From assembly GCF_026535915.1 (NCBI RefSeq), contig NZ_JAFNPF010000001.1, positions 1,302,001 to 1,366,000 of the forward strand: a DNA stretch of 64,000 nt, given 5' to 3'. Within the stretch, counting starts at the first letter, position 1. The number at the start of each line of letters is the position of its first letter. The notes beneath the pieces are model-generated. The model made no database searches. It was not told the DNA's origin and saw only the letters and a list, made by a program, of their open reading frames with translations. Source of the DNA: Snodgrassella sp945267035. Lineage in GTDB: Bacteria; Pseudomonadota; Gammaproteobacteria; Burkholderiales; Neisseriaceae. Shown here one piece after another: positions 9,384-18,182 of this stretch. The position numbers were made by a program, and so were the translations under genes.

Positions 9384-9464
9384 AGCTATCATTTTTCTTT
9401 TAAATCTCTAAGTTGTTGAAATTATAATCATTCATATAGACTATTAGAAATTTTGGAAAATACC

Positions 9465-9506
9465 AAGCGGATTAGCTAATATGGCTATTTCGCTTTGATA
9501 TTTTTT
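9465..9506 (+). terminator. Probable era terminator
   Basis: AAGCG (9465-9469) and TAGC pair with GCTA and CGCTT (9491-9495) to form an interrupted hairpin, followed after four bases by a run of six T. It lies about 80 bases after the era stop. Confidence 0.5.
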
Positions 9507-9607
9507 ACGAGTGCTGATTAACTCAATTTTATTGGTGCTCGCTGATTGAGATGATCAGTGATGAATTTAAACAAACTGGACTGTGATATCTTAGGCTTAT
9601 TTATTTT

Positions 9608-10168
9608 ATGTTATGCAACATTTTGCAATTTGTTCACCAGAAGATTAGCCAGGCAGTATGCATGGGTGATACGGTCATTGATGCAACCGCCGGGAATGGT
9701 CATGACACGGTTTTTTTAGCTCAATTGGTTGGTAGACAAGGTCGAGTATGGGCATTTGATGTTCAATCTTCTGCTTTAGCCTCAACGCAGGAAAAACTTC
9801 AACAACAAGATTTATCTGCACAAGTTAGTCTCATTCAGTCGGGACATGAGTGTATGGAAAAATATTGTCAACATGGTGTGAAAGCAATCATGTTTAATCT
9901 GGGTTATTTGCCCGGTGCAGATAAACAGTACACGACGCAAGCAGCCACCAGTCTGCAAGCCATTAAAGCTGGATTAAGCTTGCTTGCAAAAAATGGTTTG
10001 ATGAGCATTGTTTTATATCCCGGCCATGCACAGGGCAAAATTGAAGCTCAAACCATTGAAAATTGGGTAAGCAGTTTGTCGCAACAAGAGTTTGCGGTAT
10101 TACAATATCGATTTATCAACCGTGTCAATGATCCACCTTATGCGCTGCTATTGCATAAGAGGGTATAA
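9608..10168 (+). CDS. mnmM: YtqB/MnmM-type SAM-dependent tRNA methyltransferase
   Basis: 186 residues, a minimal class I methyltransferase. The SAM-binding motif VIDATAGNGHDTVFLA spans residues 23-38, and the family-specific NLGYLPG motif lies at 97-103, followed by ADKQYTT. Established knowledge: Bacillus YtqB, now MnmM, methylates nm5(s2)U34 of tRNA to mnm5(s2)U. The oxidase-only MnmC encoded at 33400-34941 would supply its substrate. The gene stands alone between era and a DUF815 gene. The ATG at 9608 has a weak Shine-Dalgarno. Assignment to the family is strong; the exact substrate is inferred from the family. Confidence 0.85.
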   Translation: MLCNILQFVHQKISQAVCMGDTVIDATAGNGHDTVFLAQLVGRQGRVWAFDVQSSALASTQEKLQQQDLSAQVSLIQSGHECMEKYCQHGVKAIMFNLGYLPGADKQYTTQAATSLQAIKAGLSLLAKNGLMSIVLYPGHAQGKIEAQTIENWVSSLSQQEFAVLQYRFINRVNDPPYALLLHKRV

Positions 10169-10261
10169 TATTACTTTAGAATAACAGTATTATTATGTTA
10201 TTGATGTATTTTATTACCAGCACAAGCATATTCTGATCACCACAATTGGGGGAACTGGCTG

Positions 10262-11125
10262 ATGAATGTTAAAAATTTCCTGGCATTAGCTGCTAGTGTA
10301 TTACGCCGTTTAGATGCGGTATTACCACCATTAACCCAAGAGCCAGATTGGTCGGCCATCGCTTTTCGCTGGCAAAAAATCGGCAGTAAAGGGGTTTTAG
10401 AAAGTCTACCACGGCCTCACACTTTTGCTTTAGACCGTTTGGCGGCGGTGGATGAGCAACAACGGCAATTAGTCCGCAATACAGAACAATTTCTAGCAGG
10501 ACGTCCGGCTAATAATGTTTTAATGACTGGCGCTCGGGGCACCGGTAAATCTTCACTGGTTAAGGCTCTGTTGCACCATTATGCGCCTGAAGGTTTGCGT
10601 CTGATTGAGGTAGATAAGAGTGATCTGCTGACATTACCGGCTTTGTTGCCGATGCTAAAAGCCCGTCCGGAAAAATTCATTTTGTTTTGTGACGATTTGT
10701 CGTTTGAAACCGGTGAAGACAGCTATAAAGCACTGAAAACGACGTTGGATGGTGGTTTGTCCCAACGCTGTGATAATGTATTGGTGTACGCTACCTCTAA
10801 TCGGCGGCATTTGATGCCGGAATATATGACTGAAAATCTGGCTAACCCACAAGGTGACGAAGTTCATCCACAAGAAGCGGTGGAAGAAAAAGTATCATTA
10901 TCTGATCGCTTTGGATTATGGTTGAGCTTTTACCCATTTGATCAGGAAGCGTATTTACAAGCTGTACAAAACTGGCTGGAAGATGCTGGTTTAACAATGG
11001 ATGACATCAGCAAAAAGGCCGCATTAAACTGGAGTCAGAGTCGGGGCAGTCGGTCTGGTCGAGTTGCCTGGCAATTTGTCTGTGATTGGGCGGGTAGAAC
11101 GCCTGAACAACGAATAACTGACTAG
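10262..11125 (+). CDS. DUF815 family ATP-binding protein
   Basis: 287 residues of a DUF815 AAA-type ATPase. Walker A is GARGTGKS (residues 90-97), Walker B is LFCDDLSF (141-148) and a sensor-like Thr-Ser-Asn-Arg (ATSNRRHL) follows. The N-terminal 50 residues are a family-typical helical extension. The cellular role of DUF815 is unknown. A strong GGGGGA ribosome-binding site precedes ATG 10262. It converges with xseA, 113 bases between the stops. Confidence 0.9.
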   Translation: MNVKNFLALAASVLRRLDAVLPPLTQEPDWSAIAFRWQKIGSKGVLESLPRPHTFALDRLAAVDEQQRQLVRNTEQFLAGRPANNVLMTGARGTGKSSLVKALLHHYAPEGLRLIEVDKSDLLTLPALLPMLKARPEKFILFCDDLSFETGEDSYKALKTTLDGGLSQRCDNVLVYATSNRRHLMPEYMTENLANPQGDEVHPQEAVEEKVSLSDRFGLWLSFYPFDQEAYLQAVQNWLEDAGLTMDDISKKAALNWSQSRGSRSGRVAWQFVCDWAGRTPEQRITD

Positions 11126-11238
11126 ATATTTGCGGCAGCAATGCCTAGATTTCTCACTTAATCATTTTTTTATTTTTTGTACAAACTAACGTAATCAATT
11201 ATTCAGATTTAATATAGATCATGAATGGGCGAAACCGG

Positions 11239-12591
11239 TTAATGATCGAATAGATCCGTTTGCTGCTGATCCGGCAATACTTGAACATTTTTTTCACCCT
11301 GCGCAAAACGAATATGTAGATGTTGACCCAGTTTGAGCTTGCTGCCGTCACGAATCACATGCCCTCGTTGATCTGAAACAACGCTATAACCTCGAGCCAA
11401 AATATTTAAGGGAGACATAGCCGCTAACAACAGGCTTTGTTGTTGTAAATTTTGCTGGGCATGGGTGAATAATTTATTCCAGCTTTGCTGCAATTGAATG
11501 TTTTTTTGCTGCAAATATTGCCTTGCATAGGCTGTTTGCGGTTGAGATGCCTGTAACGCTCGTTGCAGCCCGCTTAAATTTTGTTGTTGCTGTTTTATCT
11601 GTCTGACTACGCTTATTTGTAGTTGATGTTGTATCTCGAGCAATTGCTGCCGTTGTTGCTGCAAGTTTTGTTGTGGATGTTTTAATTGCCGAGCCAGCCA
11701 ATCCAATTTTTGGGAGGCATCATAGTAGTGTTGCTGCAAAAGTTGAATTAAGCGAGCTTGCCATTGTTTGACTTGCTGGCGCAAATGATTCAGGTCTGGG
11801 CTAACTATTTCTGCCGCTGCTGTGGGGGTAGGCGCACGAACATCAGCAGCAAAATCTGTTAAGGTAAAGTCGGTTTCATGACCCACTCCGCTGATGGTTG
11901 GAATTTCACTGTTGGCCACAGCCCGCACCACGATTTCTTCATTATATGACCACAAATCTTCGATGCTGCCACCTCCGCGGCAAATGATCAGCACATCAGC
12001 CTGTTTATGTTGGTTAGCCGCTGCTATAGCGGCGGCGATTTGGTGCTCACTGCCAGCACCTTGCACAGCGGTAGGGTAAACAATCACCCTGATACCACTA
12101 TGACGACGGCGCAGGGTGGTGACCACATCACGTAATGCTGCGGCAGCCAGACTGGTAACGATACCGACCACTTTCGGTGAAGCCGGTAATATGCGTTTGC
12201 GTTCTGCAGCAAATACCCCTTCGGCAGTCAACTGTTGTTTTAACCGTTCATAAGCTTCATATAATTGTCCTAAACCTTTGTGACGTACAGCATTGACGGT
12301 AATCTGAAATTCACCTCTGGCTTCATAGATACTGATTTTACCCGCCACCTCTAAGTGATCACCTTCTTGCAACGGACGACTCAGTTGTTGCGCCACGCCT
12401 TTGAATAAGACACATCTGACTTGCGCGCGCGCATCTTTAAGGGAAAAATAATAATGGCCACTTGCCGCACGGGTTAGATTAGAAACTTCCCCTCCAACCC
12501 ATAAGCCAACTAAATGGCTTTCTAATAGTTGACGGGCACAAGCATTGAGTTCAGAAACGGTTAAAGCGGTGGAATCAAAGAGGGTAGACAT
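11239..12591 (-). CDS. xseA: Exodeoxyribonuclease VII large subunit
   Basis: 450 residues from ATG 12591; an in-frame GTG two codons upstream (12597) is possible but less likely. With XseB it degrades single-stranded DNA to oligonucleotides. The N-terminal OB-fold (LTVSELNACARQLLESHL, then GEVSNL) is followed by the catalytic core with PTAVQGAGSEHQIAAAI, ICRGGGSIEDLWSYNEE and ISGVGHETDFTL. The C-terminal third is a Gln-rich coiled coil, characteristic of the XseB-binding stalk. The tail GYSVVSDQRGHVIRD is conserved. xseB is not in the window. Confidence 0.96.
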   Translation of the reverse strand: MSTLFDSTALTVSELNACARQLLESHLVGLWVGGEVSNLTRAASGHYYFSLKDARAQVRCVLFKGVAQQLSRPLQEGDHLEVAGKISIYEARGEFQITVNAVRHKGLGQLYEAYERLKQQLTAEGVFAAERKRILPASPKVVGIVTSLAAAALRDVVTTLRRRHSGIRVIVYPTAVQGAGSEHQIAAAIAAANQHKQADVLIICRGGGSIEDLWSYNEEIVVRAVANSEIPTISGVGHETDFTLTDFAADVRAPTPTAAAEIVSPDLNHLRQQVKQWQARLIQLLQQHYYDASQKLDWLARQLKHPQQNLQQQRQQLLEIQHQLQISVVRQIKQQQQNLSGLQRALQASQPQTAYARQYLQQKNIQLQQSWNKLFTHAQQNLQQQSLLLAAMSPLNILARGYSVVSDQRGHVIRDGSKLKLGQHLHIRFAQGEKNVQVLPDQQQTDLFDH

Positions 12592-12710
12592 AAGCACATG
12601 GTATTTTACACAGTCAGATAGAGATTATTATACGTGGTTTTCAACCCAGATTCAGGTAATCATGATGGACATGGTATAGTTGTGATATGTAGGAGTAATC
12701 GAATATTAGC

Positions 12711-13739
12711 ATGGCAGCAATAACACAAATTATCGAGCAGCATTGGCACAAGCAAAATCAGTTGCTCAGCATCATTTTATGGCCCTTGGCGCGCATTTTT
12801 CAGTTGGTTAGCGCCATAAGACGGAAAATGTATCAATATGGCTGGCTAAAAGCAGCCTGTTTACCTTGTCCAGTAGTGGTGATGGGAAATATTCATGTGG
12901 GTGGAGTGGGCAAAACGCCGCTCGTAGCAGCATTGGTTCGATCGTTACAACATCAAAATATTCAAGTCGGCGTGATTAGCCGCGGCTATGGTCGAGTAAG
13001 CAAAGAAACTATTGTGATTGATGCGCAAACCCCTGTTGCGTCTGCCGGAGATGAACCATTGATGCTATACCGACAGCTCAATATACCGATTGCTGTGGCC
13101 ACTACTCGTTTGGCCGCCGGACAAGCTTTGTTAGCGCGTTATCCTCAGTTACAGGTTTTGATTAGCGATGATGGCTTGCAACACTATGCATTAAAGCGTG
13201 ATCTGGAAATTGTGGTCATTCCAGCCGCTGATGTGGGAAAAAAACTGGATTTGTTACCCAACGGACCGCTACGAGAGCCATTGTCCCGCTTGCAATCGGC
13301 AGATGGAATTTTATTTTCTCAAGGCGATGCAGAATTGATGCAAAATACTCAAGTTAAAAATTGGACTAGCGGTAAATGGCATGGTTACAGCACTTTAACT
13401 TATGGGCAATTTTATCGCCTTAATCAGCCTCAACAACGGGCAGTTGCTGCCGATTTTGCCAGCAAGCGCTGTGCTGCAATAGCCGCAATAGGTAGACCAG
13501 AGCGTTTTTTTCAAGCACTCACTCATTTGGGTATAGAACTATGTGCTACGGTAAAACTGGCTGATCACGCCGCTATTGCAATTGCTGACTGGCCAGATGC
13601 AGATGTGGTCTTTATCACTGAAAAAGACGCCGTTAAGCTGACTGAACCATTACCGCAAGAAGTTTGGGTTTTACCATTACAGGCTGAAATTTTTCCCAAT
13701 CTGGGCGAATGGATTGGACAACGTTTAAAATTAATCTGA
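12711..13739 (+). CDS. lpxK: Tetraacyldisaccharide 4'-kinase
   Basis: 342 residues. LpxK phosphorylates the lipid A disaccharide precursor at the 4' position on the cytoplasmic face of the inner membrane. An N-terminal membrane-associated helix (about residues 20-36) precedes the P-loop GNIHVGGVGKT (59-69). Other conserved blocks are GVISRGYGR, AGDEPLM, ISDDGLQH and, near the C-terminus, FITEKDAVKL. The gene heads a plausible lpxK - Trm112-like - kdsB cluster, which is common in Gram-negatives and joins lipid A and Kdo synthesis. Confidence 0.96.
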   Translation: MAAITQIIEQHWHKQNQLLSIILWPLARIFQLVSAIRRKMYQYGWLKAACLPCPVVVMGNIHVGGVGKTPLVAALVRSLQHQNIQVGVISRGYGRVSKETIVIDAQTPVASAGDEPLMLYRQLNIPIAVATTRLAAGQALLARYPQLQVLISDDGLQHYALKRDLEIVVIPAADVGKKLDLLPNGPLREPLSRLQSADGILFSQGDAELMQNTQVKNWTSGKWHGYSTLTYGQFYRLNQPQQRAVAADFASKRCAAIAAIGRPERFFQALTHLGIELCATVKLADHAAIAIADWPDADVVFITEKDAVKLTEPLPQEVWVLPLQAEIFPNLGEWIGQRLKLI

Positions 13740-13955
13740 TTAGTATGGCTAAAATATGACTAAACTTGGCCACGTTCCAGGTTTAATGGTGAAAATAGAT
13801 GTCTTGTTGCACGTCTAGATGATAAAATTAGCCTTTATTTTGACGCATGGCACTGCCAATATAACATTAGCATTCAGACGTGCTGAATCATTGCAGAGTT
13901 GGCAAAAAAGGATATTATGTTTGTAAACCAGCTGCGATGGCTAGAAGGAATCAAC

Positions 13956-14141
13956 ATGAAGCAACAATATTTGGATATTTTGGTGTGCCCGCAATGCGGT
14001 GGGAAGCTGGAATGGCATGCGCCACAGCAGGAACTGTGGTGTCGCTCTTCACGTTTGGCTTATCCGGTTAAAGATGGCATCCCTTATATGCTGATTAATG
14101 AAGCCCGTGCGCTAACTGATGAGGAATATGCAACAGTATGA
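13956..14141 (+). CDS. Trm112/YcaR-like small protein
   Basis: 61 residues from ATG 13956, which has the ribosome-binding site AGAAGGA eight bases upstream. The longer in-frame start at 13899 lacks family support. The sequence follows the Trm112p/UPF0434 pattern: a CPQC motif near residue 10, LWCRSSRLAYPV, and DGIPYML. Related proteins sit between lpxK and kdsB in many proteobacteria; their function there is not settled. It overlaps kdsB by four bases (ATGA), so translation is coupled. Confidence 0.9.
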   Translation: MKQQYLDILVCPQCGGKLEWHAPQQELWCRSSRLAYPVKDGIPYMLINEARALTDEEYATV

Positions 14142-14896
14142 CCGATTTTGTTGTTTTGATTCCGGCGCGGCTATCTTCTACGCGCCTGCCCAATAAAGCA
14201 TTGGCGGATATTCATGGCAAGCCAATGGTGGTTCGGGTGGCGGAACGCGCAGCTTTAAGCCAGGCCAGTCGTGTCGTGGTGGCCACTGATCACGCGGACA
14301 TTCTCTCCGCCTGTCAGCAACAGGGTGTTGAGGCGGTGTTAACCAGCAATGAGCATCAAAGTGGCACCCATCGTCTGGCAGAAGCCGCGGCTATATTAAA
14401 TTTATCCGCAGAAACCTGCGTGATCAATGTGCAGGGTGATGAACCTTTGATTGAACCCGAATTGATTAATGCAGTGGCTCAGCAGTTGCAACACAGCAAC
14501 GCACCGATGGCAACAGCAGCGCATCGATTAACTGACTATGCCGATTTTATCGATGCCAATTGCGTTAAAGTTGTACTCAATAAAAATCAGCATGCCATCT
14601 ATTTTAGTCGCGCGCCGATACCATGGCCTAGAGATTTGATGCATTCAGGTCAACAAATCATTCCGGCTAGCATGCCAGTTTATCGCCATATCGGAATTTA
14701 TGGTTATCGGGTGGAGTTTTTACGCCAGTATATTAATCTGGCTGCTTCACCATTAGAACAGATTGAATCTTTGGAACAATTACGCGTTTTATGGCACGGT
14801 TATGATATCGCAGTACAAATTACTGCTCATGCGCCCGCTGCTGGGGTAGACACCGCTGCTGATCTGGAGCGTGTCATTGCCAATTGGACAAATTAA
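14138..14896 (+). CDS. kdsB: 3-deoxy-manno-octulosonate cytidylyltransferase
   Basis: 252 residues. KdsB activates Kdo to CMP-Kdo for lipopolysaccharide core assembly. The N-terminal nucleotide-binding motif IPARLSSTRLPNKAL is followed by SGTHRLAE, the Mg2+-binding VQGDEP and YFSRAPIPWPRD. HIGIYGYR and EQLRVL further down are family-typical. Length is standard. Its ATG overlaps the stop of the preceding 61-aa gene. Confidence 0.97.
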   Translation: MTDFVVLIPARLSSTRLPNKALADIHGKPMVVRVAERAALSQASRVVVATDHADILSACQQQGVEAVLTSNEHQSGTHRLAEAAAILNLSAETCVINVQGDEPLIEPELINAVAQQLQHSNAPMATAAHRLTDYADFIDANCVKVVLNKNQHAIYFSRAPIPWPRDLMHSGQQIIPASMPVYRHIGIYGYRVEFLRQYINLAASPLEQIESLEQLRVLWHGYDIAVQITAHAPAAGVDTAADLERVIANWTN

Positions 14897-14953
14897 GTGT
14901 TACTGTCTGATTTCTAGATTGAATATCTTTAGCAATTTTTTTCAGGAAAACAA

Positions 14954-15601
14954 ATGAAGATCTTATTATTAGGGGCTCCTGGTGCCGGAAAAGGTACACA
15001 AGCGCAATTTATTACTGCCGCACTGAATATTCCGCAAATTTCTACTGGTGATATGCTGCGTGCAGCGGTAAAAGCGGGGACGCCGCTGGGGTTGGAAGCC
15101 AAAAAAATTATGGATGCAGGTGGGCTAGTACGTGATGATATTATTATTGGTTTAGTCAAAGAACGTATTGCTGAACCTGATTGTGCTCATGGCTTTTTAT
15201 TTGATGGCTTTCCTCGCACCTTGGCTCAGGCTGAAGCGATGGAAAAAGCCGGGGTTCACTTGGATGCAGTCATTGAAATTGCCGTTCCAGACGAAGTCAT
15301 TATTGAACGAATGTCTGGTCGTCGCGTTCATCTGCCTTCTGGTCGGACTTATCATATTGTTTATCATCCACCTAAAGTTAGTGGCAAAGATGATGAAACA
15401 GGTGAAGATCTGATTCAACGTGATGATGATCAGGAGGAAACCGTTAAAAAACGTCTACAGGTATATCATGAGCAAACAGAAGTCTTAATTGATTTTTATG
15501 ATCATCAGCAAGGTGATCATGCACCGCAGTATATTAAAGTAGATGGTACACAACCGGTAGAAACGGTGAAAACCCAAATATTAGCTGCGCTAAAATTGTA
15601 A
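14954..15601 (+). CDS. adk: Adenylate kinase
   Basis: 215 residues, long form. Interconverts ATP + AMP and 2 ADP. The P-loop GAPGAGKGTQ (residues 7-16), the NMP-binding STGDMLR, DGFPRTLAQ and the LID region RRVHLPSGRTYHIVYHPPK are intact. The LID lacks zinc-binding cysteines, as expected for proteobacterial Adk. A good ribosome-binding site (CAGGAAAAC) precedes the ATG. Confidence 0.98.
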   Translation: MKILLLGAPGAGKGTQAQFITAALNIPQISTGDMLRAAVKAGTPLGLEAKKIMDAGGLVRDDIIIGLVKERIAEPDCAHGFLFDGFPRTLAQAEAMEKAGVHLDAVIEIAVPDEVIIERMSGRRVHLPSGRTYHIVYHPPKVSGKDDETGEDLIQRDDDQEETVKKRLQVYHEQTEVLIDFYDHQQGDHAPQYIKVDGTQPVETVKTQILAALKL

Positions 15602-15609
15602 AACCCATT

Positions 15610-15647
15610 AAGCTGCCAGTCATCAAATGTGAAATGGCAGCTTTTTT
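15610..15647 (+). terminator. adk terminator
   Basis: AAGCTGCCA (15610-15618) pairs with TGGCAGCTT (15635-15643), followed directly by TTTTATTTT. A textbook rho-independent terminator nine bases after the adk stop. Confidence 0.85.
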
Positions 15648-15736
15648 ATTTTAGTTTTGCTCATTGCCTGTGTCAGCTAATCGATAATCAAGGTTATCTA
15701 AGTGATCACAGTAGTCATAATTGGAGAGAGTACCAA

Positions 15737-16267
15737 ATGAGTTATGCCAAAACAGCTGTGACTGCAGTTTTGTTGTTCTTGTGTGCCTTTGCCTTCGCCC
15801 GCAAAGACGATTCTTATAATCAACATTATATCGGTCCGGATGAAGATGCGCCGTGGGAAGAGAATGCCTTGCCTTTGCCAGCCTACCCACAGGGAAACGA
15901 GAAATGGGTCGATATTTATGTTAGTCAGACCTACAAAGGACATCCCAAACTAATGCTGGATAATATTGTGATCAACACTGATAAAACAGTACACTTTATT
16001 TTGAATCAGCAATCTGATCAGGGCATCAATAATTTAACTGCTGAAGCGATGCATTGCCAAAGTCGCAGCAGTAAAATTCTTGCTTATGGCGATGACGTGA
16101 ATAAACGCTGGATTCAACCCAGAAACAGCCAATGGAAAGTGATCGGTACTACCTTAAATCAACTGGATAAAGTTCGTTCCGTGTTATATCAGACTTTCTG
16201 CGAAGACGGGCTGCCGATGAATCAGAAAGAGTTGATAGAACGTATCAATACGCGCGCAATGCGCTAA
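15737..16267 (+). CDS. CNP1-like family secreted protein
   Basis: 176 residues from ATG 15737, preceded by GGAGAGAG; a longer frame from 15629 runs through the adk terminator and has no start support. Residues 1-20 form a signal peptide (hydrophobic core to AFAFA). The mature part matches the CNP1-like pattern of Neisseriaceae and other Betaproteobacteria: a WEENALPLPAYP segment, FILNQQSDQGINNLTAEAMHC, and YQTFCEDGLP. Two Cys (in MHCQS and TFCED) may form a disulphide. Function unknown; probably periplasmic. Twelve bases separate it from the TSUP transporter gene. Confidence 0.8.
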   Translation: MSYAKTAVTAVLLFLCAFAFARKDDSYNQHYIGPDEDAPWEENALPLPAYPQGNEKWVDIYVSQTYKGHPKLMLDNIVINTDKTVHFILNQQSDQGINNLTAEAMHCQSRSSKILAYGDDVNKRWIQPRNSQWKVIGTTLNQLDKVRSVLYQTFCEDGLPMNQKELIERINTRAMR

Positions 16268-16279
16268 AAGGAAAATGCC

Positions 16280-17056
16280 ATGAGCTGGCTAAGCGATATT
16301 CACATCTGGTGGCTGCTACTCATTGGCTTCGCAGCCGGCTTGATGGATGCCGCAGTGGGAGGCGGAGGCTTATTACAAATACCTGGTTTGTTTGGGGCTC
16401 TACCAGCAAATACCGCTGTTCCTGCTGTCATGGGGGTGAATAAATTCGCCTCAGCCAGTGGCACCTTCGTTGCCGCCATACAATATACGAGAAGAATACC
16501 CGTACCATGGGCAATGTTGTTGCCGGCCGCTGCGCTGGCTTTTGTCTGTTCATATCTGGGATCGCATGTGGTGGTTTATCTGCCAACCGCATGGTTGAAG
16601 CCTGCCATTCTGGTCATTTTGGTTTTAATGGCGGGGTATACCTTTCTAAAAAAGGATTTAGGACAGATTCAGCGTTCGACTCATTTGAGCCGGCGGGAAC
16701 ATGGGCTGGGTTTATTGATGGGCGCCTTGATCGGTTTTTATGATGGTGTTTTTGGTCCTGGTACTGGCAGCCTGTTGTCATTTATTTTTGTGCGTTTCTT
16801 TGCTTTTGATTTTATCACCGCAACCGCTTCATCAAAGATCATTAATTTGACCACCAATTTAGCGGCTTTGGTTTTCTTTATTCCAAATCATTTCGTCATC
16901 TGGCAATGGGCAATTCCGCTGGCAGTGGCTAATTTATGTGGCGGCATCGTAGGAGCACGCTTAGCGATGCGTGGCGGTAGCAAATTACTGCGTCAAGGAT
17001 TTATCATCCTGTTGTGCATCATGATTGGCAAATTTGGCTGGGATTTACTCTATTAA
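16280..17056 (+). CDS. TSUP (TauE/SafE) family membrane transporter
   Basis: 258 residues, almost entirely hydrophobic, with about eight predicted membrane spans. The two half-repeats each carry the family pattern: FAAGLMDAAVGGGGLLQIP near residue 18 and FYDGVFGPGTGSLLSF near residue 154. TSUP proteins export or import sulphur-containing or organic anions; the substrate here cannot be told. The ATG follows AAAAGGAAAA, a strong ribosome-binding site, close behind the CNP1-like gene. Confidence 0.9.
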   Translation: MSWLSDIHIWWLLLIGFAAGLMDAAVGGGGLLQIPGLFGALPANTAVPAVMGVNKFASASGTFVAAIQYTRRIPVPWAMLLPAAALAFVCSYLGSHVVVYLPTAWLKPAILVILVLMAGYTFLKKDLGQIQRSTHLSRREHGLGLLMGALIGFYDGVFGPGTGSLLSFIFVRFFAFDFITATASSKIINLTTNLAALVFFIPNHFVIWQWAIPLAVANLCGGIVGARLAMRGGSKLLRQGFIILLCIMIGKFGWDLLY

Positions 17057-17220
17057 GAGCTAGAAGATAGCCTAAAACTTTAAAAGAAAATAGCATTCTG
17101 ATTCTGGATTACACAATCTAATGACTAGCCAATAAAAAAGTTAGTTCAAATTGCCAAACTGAATTCTAAGTTGGTTTCATCCTGATTGATTTGTCTCGTT
17201 GGTTAAGTACGGGTTATACA

Positions 17221-17955
17221 TTAAATTTTTTGTTGTCTTTTGTGGTGAAAAAATTGTTGTAACAATTGCTGGCTTTCCTCAGCCATCACCCCACCCAATA
17301 TGGCAGTATGGCTGTTGAGCTGTCGATTTGAAAATAAATCAATCACACTTCCAGCCGCACCAGTTTTGGGTTCTCGAGCGCCATAAATCACTCTATGTAC
17401 TCGAGCCTGAATCAAAGCGCTAGCACACATGGCACAAGGCTCAAGAGTCACGTAGACGTCACACTCCTGTAAACGATAGTTCCTTTGTTTTTGGCTTGCT
17501 TCTGTCAGTGCCTGAATTTCCGCGTGATAACTCACATTATGATCAGTGATACAACGATTGTAGCCTAAACCAATAATATTATTTTTATAAACAACTACCG
17601 CGCCAACAGGTACTTCACCCAGTAACTGAGCCTGATGCGCTGCCATTAATGCATGACGCATCCAGGATTCCATGTTTTCTTTTGCAGGAAATATCGCTAC
17701 CGGCGGATGTTGTTTGAGTTGTTGTCGCCAATATTCTTTCTCTTTTGTGCCTATACTTTGAACGCTACAGTTTTCTACTAGAGCAATTAATTGCCATAAT
17801 ACTCTTTCAGTAGTACCTGTACTCATATTTCGCAGCTGTAAAAAAGTTGTAATCGGGCCACGGCGCTGCAAATCTTCCACATTATGTATATCAAGTTGTT
17901 TTAAAATAGTAATCGTTTTATGTGGTAATGGGGGCGTGGTCATTAAAGTATTCAT
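17221..17955 (-). CDS. tadA: tRNA adenosine(34) deaminase with N-terminal extension
   Basis: 244 residues, about 80-90 longer than a minimal TadA. Deaminates A34 of tRNA-Arg(ACG) to inosine. The zinc site is HAE (144-146) with the catalytic Glu, and PCAMC (173-177). Residues 1-85 form a separate helical region whose LKQLDIHNVEDLQRRGPI pattern resembles the C-terminal helix-hairpin-helix domain of TfoX. This fusion is, to my knowledge, seen in other Neisseriaceae TadA proteins. A second in-frame ATG lies four codons downstream. It converges with the TSUP gene. Confidence 0.93.
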   Translation of the reverse strand: MNTLMTTPPLPHKTITILKQLDIHNVEDLQRRGPITTFLQLRNMSTGTTERVLWQLIALVENCSVQSIGTKEKEYWRQQLKQHPPVAIFPAKENMESWMRHALMAAHQAQLLGEVPVGAVVVYKNNIIGLGYNRCITDHNVSYHAEIQALTEASQKQRNYRLQECDVYVTLEPCAMCASALIQARVHRVIYGAREPKTGAAGSVIDLFSNRQLNSHTAILGGVMAEESQQLLQQFFHHKRQQKI

Positions 17956-18182
17956 AAGTCAAAACAAAATTAAGGTACTTTATCCTACTATAAATCAATT
18001 TGGTTCAAGTGCATAAATGATGCCTCATTATTTTAAATTTTTATTATCTTTGAATAAAAATCGAACGATATCACATTAAATATTCATCCTTATATTTAAC
18101 AGCAGGATATTTAAAAAAGTTGTTTTCTAATTTCAGGTAAAACTTTTAAGTTTTGATTTCTTGTTAGGAAACTGAAGTTTTT

